Shown in pieces: positions 21,413 through 28,117 of a DNA stretch of 30,598 bases; the stretch's first letter is position 1, and every line of letters begins with the position of its first letter. A program made the position numbers and the translations under genes. The DNA comes from Puniceicoccales bacterium (GTDB lineage: Bacteria > Verrucomicrobiota > Verrucomicrobiia > Opitutales > JAIRKQ01). The notes beneath the pieces were generated by a model that was given only the letters and a program-made list of their open reading frames with translations, was not told the origin of the DNA and did no database searches. The stretch lies in contig JAITRI010000023.1 in assembly GCA_031288455.1 (NCBI GenBank), positions 1 through 30,598 of the forward strand. Reading direction: 5' to 3'.

Positions 21413-21500
21413 CGCGCGCCAGTGTTTTTAGTTCCCCGGCGTCTTTGTCTTTAGATCTCCGACGATTTTATCCTTAGTTTTCGTTTTCCGGGGACTTTCG
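21413..21500 (+). repeat. Flanking repeat module B, locus 3
   Basis: GCGCCAGTGTTTTTAGTTCCCCG, CTTTGTCTTTAGA, TCCGACGATTTTATCCTTAG and TTTTCGTTTTCCGGGGA appear in the same order as at 10309-10460. It precedes hairpin copy 6. A second short piece (GGCGCCGTATTTTTAGG ... GGCGCCGTTGCTTTTGG) follows that copy at about 21647-21693. No gene is visible between 21382 and 21719. Confidence 0.65.
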
Positions 21501-21556
21501 CCCTACGCGCGCCCGGAGACTTTCGCTATCTCGCGCGTGCCAGGAGATTTCCACCT

Positions 21557-21640
21557 CTTGCGCGCGGAGCGGTCCGCATCCGCTTTGCGAATGCGGCGGG
21601 TGCAGGGGCTGCGCCCCTGCCCGCCGGAGGCATAAATAAA
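21557..21640 (+). repeat. Double-hairpin intergenic repeat, copy 6
   Basis: Leader CTTGCGCGCGGAGCGG precedes the first hairpin CCGCATCCGC-TTT-GCGAATGCGG (21574-21596, one substitution), a perfect second hairpin GCAGGGGC-TGC-GCCCCTGC (21602-21620) and tail CCGCCGGAGGCATAAATA. It lies between the convergent tsaC and lpxI genes. Confidence 0.85.
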
Positions 21641-21719
21641 AGTGCCAGGCGCCGTATTTTTAGGAAAAAGTCCGCGGCGCCGTTGCTTTTGGAAAGATGA
21701 GACATTCGATGGTTTGGCC

Positions 21720-22550
21720 TCAAAACCCGATGATCTCGATGCCATACTTCTTCGCGGCGTTTAGAACGTTTGCTCTGTCTAAAATTAGCACACTGCCGGC
21801 CTCCAACGCCACATATTTCACGGATGCGCCGCGCAAATTCTCCAGAGTTCGCATGCCGATGGTGGGAACATCGAAGCGAAAATCCTGATCAAACTTGGAC
21901 GTTTTGAGGAAAAGCACATTTTTTAGATTAAACTTTCCAATTCTCAGTATTAGGTCGTCCGTCCCAGCGAAATCCTCGACCGCCAGGACTGTCCCGTTGC
22001 GCACAGCCACACTCTGTCCGATGTTCAACCGTGCCACTTCGCGGGCGATGCGAACGCCGAACTGCAGATCGCGATCGCTGACCGTTGACACCCTGTGCGA
22101 CATCGGCCCAACGGTTGCGATGTGGTCTCCCATGAATGAGCGCGCATCCAGCAATTTTACGCCAATGTTTTCGATTTCTTTCGCGATCGCCCCGAATATC
22201 GACTCGGCGTTGCGCTCCTTGAGTGACGCGAGGATCAGCATCGCCCTTGGGTCTGGAAAATGACTGAATAGTCGTTTCGGCTTGATTTGCCCGGCCATGA
22301 TGGCGAATTGCACGGCGAAACGCCTTAGCGTTTTCAACAGTTTCGACACATCTCCGGCGAAAATCCTCTCAATCCCATGGCTCGAAAATTCCGAAAGCTG
22401 CGGAGTATTCACCTCCTCATCCACCGCAATTAAATGGACGTCGTGTCCGGCACTGTGCATGTTCCGCGCGCACAAAATCGGATAATCTCCGCGGCCGGCG
22501 AGAATGGCAATGCGCGATTTTTCCGGCAACTCACTGTCCATGAACGGCAT
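21720..22550 (-). CDS. lpxI: UDP-2,3-diacylglucosamine diphosphatase, LpxI type
   Basis: The 276-aa protein fits LpxI, which cleaves UDP-2,3-diacylglucosamine to lipid X in lipid A synthesis (the alternative to LpxH and LpxG). Landmarks are the N-terminal IAILAGRGDYP, MAGQIKPKRLF, ERNAESIFGAIAKEIE, DHIATVGPMS, VLAVEDFAGTDDLI and the C-terminal FDQDFRFDVPTIGMRTLE that carries the catalytic Asp region. Length is typical (about 270-280). ATG 22550 is used; an ATG three codons later is possible, and neither has a strong ribosome-binding site. It is the last gene of the dnaN-waaA-methyltransferase-lpxI run and shares the lipid A-Kdo pathway with waaA. Confidence 0.93.
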   Translation of the reverse strand: MPFMDSELPEKSRIAILAGRGDYPILCARNMHSAGHDVHLIAVDEEVNTPQLSEFSSHGIERIFAGDVSKLLKTLRRFAVQFAIMAGQIKPKRLFSHFPDPRAMLILASLKERNAESIFGAIAKEIENIGVKLLDARSFMGDHIATVGPMSHRVSTVSDRDLQFGVRIAREVARLNIGQSVAVRNGTVLAVEDFAGTDDLILRIGKFNLKNVLFLKTSKFDQDFRFDVPTIGMRTLENLRGASVKYVALEAGSVLILDRANVLNAAKKYGIEIIGF

Positions 22551-22606
22551 CTGATCTGAGTACCCGATATCGCAAAATCACACCGCTGTCAATGGCAAAT
22601 GTGCCG

Positions 22607-23422
22607 TCATTTTCCACCACTCTGCATCCGCTGGCGAAGCACCTCATAGAGGATGATTGCGGCGGCATCGTTGACGTTGAGAGAGTCCGATGTCCCCATC
22701 TGCGGCAGTGAAATTTTCCAGATGGCGTCGTTTTTTAACCAAAAATCAGACAGCCCACCGTGCTCTGATCCGACAACAATCGCGCTGTTGCCGGTGAAAT
22801 CTTCGCCGAAAAAAATATTCCCGGAAGATGGCGTCGCGGCAAAAATGCGCATGGAATTTTTTTTCAAAAATGCCAGCGTTTCATCGGCCGATGCCGTGAA
22901 AATCGGCAGCGAGAAAACTGCACCCTGCGATGCGCGCACAACATTCGGGTTAAAAATGTCAGTCACCGGATCGCACAGTATCAGAGCGTCTGCACCGGCT
23001 GATTCCGCCGATCGCATGATGGCCCCGAGATTTCCTGATTTTTCGATCCCCTCAGCGACAAGCAGCAGCGATGGACTGAAAAGATTGCTCTCCGCAAGAC
23101 CTGTTGGCCAAAATTTCGCCAATCCAATCACTCCATCGCAGTTTTCCCTGCCGCTTATTTTTTCAAACGCGCACTTGCCGATGCGACACGTGGCGATATT
23201 TTTCGCGCGCACGCGTGAGATTAAATCCACCGGCGCATTTTTTTTAAAAAACTCTTCGCAGAAGAAAACTTCATCGATTACTACTCCGCCATCGACCGCA
23301 CGCACCAACTCCCTGACCCCCTCTATGAGGAACATCCCGTAGCGGTCACGTTTTCTGCGATCGCGCAACTTGCACAGAAATTTTATTCTATCATTCTGCC
23401 GGCTGGTGATTATTTCCACCAT
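22607..23422 (-). CDS. TrmH/SpoU-family RNA 2'-O-methyltransferase
   Basis: The 271-aa product has an N-terminal substrate-binding domain (SRQNDRIKFLCKLRDRRKRDRYGMFLIEG) and a C-terminal SPOUT domain with the three family motifs: GNLGAIMRSAESAGA, AIVVGSEHGGLSDFW and ISLPQMGTSDSLNVNDAAAIILYE. It should transfer methyl from AdoMet to a ribose 2'-OH of rRNA or tRNA. The exact target cannot be read from the sequence (RlmB- and TsnR-like enzymes look alike). ATG 23422 is preferred to TTG 23428 because AGAGGT lies at a good distance. The waaA stop ends six nt before this ATG, so the genes are coupled. Confidence 0.92.
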   Translation of the reverse strand: MVEIITSRQNDRIKFLCKLRDRRKRDRYGMFLIEGVRELVRAVDGGVVIDEVFFCEEFFKKNAPVDLISRVRAKNIATCRIGKCAFEKISGRENCDGVIGLAKFWPTGLAESNLFSPSLLLVAEGIEKSGNLGAIMRSAESAGADALILCDPVTDIFNPNVVRASQGAVFSLPIFTASADETLAFLKKNSMRIFAATPSSGNIFFGEDFTGNSAIVVGSEHGGLSDFWLKNDAIWKISLPQMGTSDSLNVNDAAAIILYEVLRQRMQSGGK

Positions 23423-23428
23423 CGGCAA

Positions 23429-24733
23429 CTACCTCTTTTCACCGGCAAAGGCGATCTCGTGGATCTTCTGGAAAACAAACTCCGATGCTCCGCAATTATT
23501 TTTGTGCCACTCCACCAAACTCTTCGCAAGCGATTCTCGTTTTTTTTCATCCTTCGCAAGGGCGCATATCGCGGCGATGGCACGCTCGGAACTATTCACC
23601 CTAATGACGCATTTGCTCCTCTCCAGCGACGCGCAAATGTCGCGAAAATTTGCCATGCCGTCGCCGTAGACGATGGGGATCCCGTTGCACGCGGCATCAA
23701 GCGGAGACTGTCCGCCAACATTCGGCTTCAGGCTTTTCCCTATGAATGCCAAATCGGCAATGGACGTTAGCATCTGCAGTTCTCCGGTGGTATCGACAAG
23801 ACAGACATCAACGGTGGAACTGGCGCTGCCTTTGGACCTCTGGTGCCACTTGACACTCGCCGCCTGCAGAATTCCAATGACATCATTTCGCCTCTCGGAA
23901 TGCCTCGGAACAAGCAATAATTTCCATCGTCCATCCAATTCTTTACATTTTCCAAGCGCCCTTAGAAGCATCTTCTCCTCACCTTCCCACGTCGATGATC
24001 CCAGCAAAATCATGTCATTTGCGCGAAATCCGAGAGATTTTTTTAGTTCCAGCTTGCGTTCATCTTCCAACTGCGGAATTTTGCAGTCAAACTTCATGTT
24101 CCCGGCGATCCTTATGCGATCCGACGGAATCCCAATGCTGGCGCATCTATCCGCTGAGATCTGATCCGATGCTATCACGTGGGAAATTTTCTCCAAAATC
24201 GGGTCCGCCAGTCCGCGCAGCAATTCGTAGCGATTGAACGTTTTGTCGGAAATCCTAGCGTTTACGATGACGACCGGAACATTTCTCCTGTGCGCCTGCC
24301 ACACGTGTTCCGGCCAAATTTCATTCTCCATAAGAATCGCCACGTGCGGGAAAATTTTATTCCACGCCAACCAGCTGAATGGCCAGAAGTCAAACGGGAA
24401 TAGTCCAATGAATAGCGCCCTGTCTCCGTATAGTTTCCTGGCAAGCTCATAGCCGGTGCTGGATGTTGTCGTCAGCACAACCTCATAGGTTCCGGCATTG
24501 GCAAGCAGCGCCATCAGCTTATCGAGCGCTTTGACCTCTCCAACGCTGACCGCTTGTATCCAGAGACGCCTTTTTCCAAATTTTCTCTTGGGCAGCCTTT
24601 TGAACAGCCCAAGGCGAAACTTGAAATCTTTCCCGTAGCCTCCTCTTTTCCTCATGCGCCACAGGTAGTGAAACAGCATGGCGCACAGAAAAGCCGGAAG
24701 AAATAGAAGTCTATAGATGGCAATTGTAATCAT
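23429..24733 (-). CDS. waaA: 3-deoxy-D-manno-octulosonic acid (Kdo) transferase
   Basis: The 434-aa enzyme (also called kdtA) adds Kdo to lipid A precursor at the inner membrane. An N-terminal hydrophobic anchor (about 5-25) is followed by a GT-B glycosyltransferase: WIQAVSVGE66V contains the catalytic glutamate, then TTTSSTGYELA, FPFDFWPF, ILMENEIWPEHV, NARISDKTF, GNMKFD, LGSSTWEGEE, LVPRHSERR and the C-terminal VGGQSPLDAACNGIPIVYG. Length is usual (about 425). It starts 18 nt after dnaN and is followed within six nt by the methyltransferase gene. How many Kdo residues it adds cannot be told from sequence alone. Confidence 0.95.
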   Translation of the reverse strand: MITIAIYRLLFLPAFLCAMLFHYLWRMRKRGGYGKDFKFRLGLFKRLPKRKFGKRRLWIQAVSVGEVKALDKLMALLANAGTYEVVLTTTSSTGYELARKLYGDRALFIGLFPFDFWPFSWLAWNKIFPHVAILMENEIWPEHVWQAHRRNVPVVIVNARISDKTFNRYELLRGLADPILEKISHVIASDQISADRCASIGIPSDRIRIAGNMKFDCKIPQLEDERKLELKKSLGFRANDMILLGSSTWEGEEKMLLRALGKCKELDGRWKLLLVPRHSERRNDVIGILQAASVKWHQRSKGSASSTVDVCLVDTTGELQMLTSIADLAFIGKSLKPNVGGQSPLDAACNGIPIVYGDGMANFRDICASLERSKCVIRVNSSERAIAAICALAKDEKKRESLAKSLVEWHKNNCGASEFVFQKIHEIAFAGEKR

Positions 24734-24751
24734 ACTCTGGCTTTGATTTTA

Positions 24752-25876
24752 TCACCCCACACGCAGCGGCATCACGACATACAGAAAGTCCTCCAGCGTT
24801 TTGAACACTCCGGCGCTCAACTCATCCTTAAATTCAAAAAATACTTCATCCTGCGGTAACACCTTCAGCGGATCGCATATGAACACGTAATTGAAGGCAA
24901 TTTCGACGGGCCTCCCGTCGTATACGATGGCGATCTTCTCATTGGCGCTACCGTATTCCTGACTTTCCGCGGAAACCTCCAGGCAATTGCTGCCGAATTT
25001 CAATTTCACCAGATTTTTTTGGTCGCTTGCCACGATCGCAACGCGCTGTATGCACTCCAGCATCAATTGTCTATCAACTTTCACGCGCGCCTCCGTCGTC
25101 TGGGGAATGATTTGGCGAAAATTCGGATAATTTCCCTCGACAGTCTTTGATATGATTTTGATGTCGTCCGTCAGTCCGTCCCTGTTGTCGCTTTTCACGG
25201 CGATGGAAAACACAATCTGCTTGCCGTCGAACGCGAATGAAACGTCGTCGCCCTGCCCAAGTAATCTCTCCACTTCACGCACTGCCCTACTGGGGACAAT
25301 CACGCCCTTCGCCGAATTGGCATTTTCCGGAATTGCTTTGGAGCTTAGGCTCAGGCGCCGGCCATCGGTCGCGGCGAATGTCAATTTCCCGGGTTCAAAG
25401 CAGAAATATACTCCGTTCAGAATGTAGCGATTATCATCCGCCGACTGCGCAAAGGAGACGCTTTTTAGCATTTTTGACATTTCCGACTGTTTCATCGTCA
25501 TCCCATTGGAACGATCCGGGCCGTTCGCTTTTGGGAAATCATCGGCTGGCAGCCCCATTATTTGGAAATTTGACCGATCAGATGAAATTTTCACCCTCGT
25601 GCCTTCCAATTCCACATGCACCGCATTGCCTGGCAAAGAGCGCACTATGGCACCCAATTTCTTAGCCGGCAGTGTGATTTTTCCATCCGCCGCAACGTCC
25701 GCCTTTGCGCTGCAGTGAATCGAAATATCCAAATTTACGGCGGTGAAATTTACTCTGTCGCCGCCGCATTCCAGCAGCACATTGCCAAGAATCGGCATAA
25801 TCGCACGCTGCTCAACGACGCTCAGCACCTGCTGCAGGCCATTGGCAAATGTAGACTTTTCTATGGAAAACTTCAT
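24752..25876 (-). CDS. dnaN: DNA polymerase III beta subunit (sliding clamp)
   Basis: The 374-aa protein forms the ring clamp that tethers DNA polymerase III and recruits MutS, ligase and others. Three repeated clamp domains are visible from MKFSIEKSTFANGLQQVLSVVE onward, with LPAKKLGAIVRSLPG, NRYILNGVYF, ATDGRRLSL, EGNYPNFRQIIP and the typical end VMPLRVG. ATG 25876 is chosen since homologous sequence starts there; the frame could extend 22 residues upstream without similarity. No dnaA lies nearby, so the common dnaA-dnaN pair is broken. It diverges from ligA across a short intergenic region with an inverted repeat. Confidence 0.96.
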   Translation of the reverse strand: MKFSIEKSTFANGLQQVLSVVEQRAIMPILGNVLLECGGDRVNFTAVNLDISIHCSAKADVAADGKITLPAKKLGAIVRSLPGNAVHVELEGTRVKISSDRSNFQIMGLPADDFPKANGPDRSNGMTMKQSEMSKMLKSVSFAQSADDNRYILNGVYFCFEPGKLTFAATDGRRLSLSSKAIPENANSAKGVIVPSRAVREVERLLGQGDDVSFAFDGKQIVFSIAVKSDNRDGLTDDIKIISKTVEGNYPNFRQIIPQTTEARVKVDRQLMLECIQRVAIVASDQKNLVKLKFGSNCLEVSAESQEYGSANEKIAIVYDGRPVEIAFNYVFICDPLKVLPQDEVFFEFKDELSAGVFKTLEDFLYVVMPLRVG

Positions 25877-25923
25877 AACAAATAAATCCGAAAGCGAACT
25901 GTGCATGTAATTATTTTTTTGTG

Positions 25924-25947
25924 GCGAAATGACAAGTAGCATTTCGC
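25924..25947. promoter_or_regulatory. Perfect 8-bp inverted repeat between divergent dnaN and ligA
   Basis: GCGAAATG and CATTTCGC are separated by 8 nt and lie 47 nt from the dnaN ATG and 42 nt from the ligA ATG. The spacing of half-sites (16 nt centre to centre) and the divergent position suit a dimeric regulator binding site serving both promoters. No T-tract follows, so it is not a terminator. Confidence 0.4.
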
Positions 25948-25989
25948 TGTGGAAAAAATTTATTTGCTGCGCAGTGTTATGGCGTAAAC

Positions 25990-28020
25990 ATGAGTACTCT
26001 GCTAAATTCCAGCTTCCTGAGGGCGAAATATGAAAAGTTGCTCGCCGAAATAAATCTGCACGATCGACTATACTACAGGGAACATAGTCCGAAAATTTCC
26101 GATTTCGAATACGATTGCATCAGGGCGGAGGCGGAACGAATACGCCGCCTACTGGAAATTTTTGGCGAAAATGCCAGAGACATTGCCATCGGAGACGATA
26201 GAAGCGGCGGATTCGCATCATTTGCGCATCTGTCGCCGATGATGAGCCTGGCAAATACCTATTCCCGCGGAGAAGTTTTGCGATTTTCCGATCGCCTAGT
26301 GGCCGCCCTCGGCGACCAAAAATTTTCATTCGTTGTCGAACCGAAAATAGACGGCATCGCCATAAATTTAATCTACAGAAACGGGAATTTTTCCCGTGCG
26401 CTGACCCGCGGCAATGGCACCGTTGGAGACGACGTCACGGGCGCCATAGGGACCGTGAAAAATTTGCCACTGTCCATAGAAAATGATGCCGATGCCATCG
26501 AAATTCGCGGTGAGATTTACATCGACGGAGAGACGTTCGAGGCGGTCAACAGGACGCGCGAAGAAAATGGACTCGAACCGTTCGCAAATCCGAGAAATTT
26601 GGCGGCGGGAACGGTCAAAACGCTTGACACGGCTGAGATCGCGTCGCGCAATCTCAAAATAATAGCGTACGCCATTGGCCACTGCTCGGAAAATACAGTG
26701 GGGCTGCAGAGCGAAGCACTCGAATATCTGAAGCGATTGGGATTCCCGTCGCAGGAGAAATACTGGATCGCCGGCGACATCGACGATGCGTGGAAATGCG
26801 TCGAAGAATTGGGAAGCATGCGCGCTGAATTCCCCTATTGGACGGATGGGGCCGTTCTCAAGGTCAACGAGCTGAAGTTTTATGGGACATTGGGCGCCAC
26901 CGCGAAATCTCCACGCTGGGCAATCGCCTATAAATTCGCTCCCGAGCGCGCCGTGACACGCCTGATGGACATTACTCTCCAGGTGGGACGCACGGGAGTC
27001 ATCACTCCGGTGGCGGAACTGGAAACTGTGCAGCTATCGGGAACAAATGTTTCCCGAGCGACACTCCACAACGCCGATGAAATCGCAAATAGGGACATTC
27101 GCATCGGAGATTTTGTCACCGTTGAGAAGGCGGGTGAAATAATTCCGGCCATCGTCGCTGTGGAAATGGAGAGGCGCCCAGCGGACTCCAAGCGGTTCAT
27201 TTTCCCGGAAACGTGTCCGGCGTGCGGCTCCAAGCTGGTGCGATTGAGCGGGGAGGTTGCCTGGCGCTGCCAAAATTCATGCTGTTTGCCGCAGATCAAA
27301 CGGCGCATGGAACATTTCGTCTCGCGGGACGCGATGGACATCGATGGATTCGGCACTTCCGTCATAGAGAAATTGATGGCGGCCAACAAATTAAACAGCA
27401 TCGGCGACATTTATCGGCTGAATTTCGCGGATTTCGATGGTCTGGAGAACTTCGGGGAAAAATCGACGCTGAAAATTTTAAACGCCATCGACGGCAGCAG
27501 AACGCGCCCGCTCTGGAGACTGCTCCATGGACTGGGAATCTTCGGCATCGGCGAGCAAACGGCGAAAGTATTGGCAAAGAAATTTCCGTCCATTGGCGCC
27601 CTAATGGCCGCAGATCCGGCAACGCTGGAGAATTTGAACGGCATCGGCGAGAAATTATCCGCTTCAGTGGTATCATTTTTCCGGGAACCGGGCAATCGGA
27701 AAATTGTGGAAGATCTGCGCGCACTCGGCGTAAATCCAAAAAAAGATCAGCGGCAAATGCACGGCGAAACCGCCGCGCAGTTTTCCGGGAAAATTTTCGC
27801 CATAACCGGCACATTGGCGTCGATGCCGCGGCAGCGGGCGATCGAAATCATAGAAGACTTCGGTGGCCATGTCTCCGATTCCGTGTCAAAAAATACGCAC
27901 GTTCTTGTGGCCGGAGAAGGCGGCGGATCTAAGTTGGACAGAGCAAAAAATCTCGGCGTTAGCATTTGGAACGAGGAGGAATTTTTAAAAAATTCGGAAG
28001 ATGCGCGGCATTTGGCATGA
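25990..28020 (+). CDS. ligA: NAD-dependent DNA ligase
   Basis: The 676-aa enzyme seals nicks using NAD+. Domains in order: Ia domain with YYREHSPKISDFEYD, adenylation domain with EPK119IDG (K119 is the adenylated lysine), RGNGTVGDDVT and EIRGEIYI, OB-fold with VGRTGVITPVAELE, zinc finger Cys409-x2-Cys412...Cys427-x4-Cys432, helix-hairpin-helix repeats (LENFGEKST, LHGLGIFGIGEQTA, LNGIGEKL) and a C-terminal BRCT domain from FSGKIFAITG. All catalytic features are present and length matches E. coli (671). ATG 25990 fits the family start. It ends 97 nt before clpC. Confidence 0.97.
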   Translation: MSTLLNSSFLRAKYEKLLAEINLHDRLYYREHSPKISDFEYDCIRAEAERIRRLLEIFGENARDIAIGDDRSGGFASFAHLSPMMSLANTYSRGEVLRFSDRLVAALGDQKFSFVVEPKIDGIAINLIYRNGNFSRALTRGNGTVGDDVTGAIGTVKNLPLSIENDADAIEIRGEIYIDGETFEAVNRTREENGLEPFANPRNLAAGTVKTLDTAEIASRNLKIIAYAIGHCSENTVGLQSEALEYLKRLGFPSQEKYWIAGDIDDAWKCVEELGSMRAEFPYWTDGAVLKVNELKFYGTLGATAKSPRWAIAYKFAPERAVTRLMDITLQVGRTGVITPVAELETVQLSGTNVSRATLHNADEIANRDIRIGDFVTVEKAGEIIPAIVAVEMERRPADSKRFIFPETCPACGSKLVRLSGEVAWRCQNSCCLPQIKRRMEHFVSRDAMDIDGFGTSVIEKLMAANKLNSIGDIYRLNFADFDGLENFGEKSTLKILNAIDGSRTRPLWRLLHGLGIFGIGEQTAKVLAKKFPSIGALMAADPATLENLNGIGEKLSASVVSFFREPGNRKIVEDLRALGVNPKKDQRQMHGETAAQFSGKIFAITGTLASMPRQRAIEIIEDFGGHVSDSVSKNTHVLVAGEGGGSKLDRAKNLGVSIWNEEEFLKNSEDARHLA

Positions 28021-28117
28021 AAATTGCTCATTTGATTGTGCCACGAATGGGCGGCAAGCTTCCATCAGGACTTGCAAAATGCTCGGCGATGTGCAAAATA
28101 TAATTCCCTAGTTACAG

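Noticed and set aside
1..21640. Repeat copies as a CRISPR array
   Set aside because: Copies are far apart, longer than CRISPR repeats, lack uniform spacers, and no cas genes are present.
25877..25989. Replication origin next to dnaN
   Set aside because: No dnaA, no DnaA-box cluster (TTATCCACA-like) and no AT-rich unwinding repeats in this 113-bp gap.
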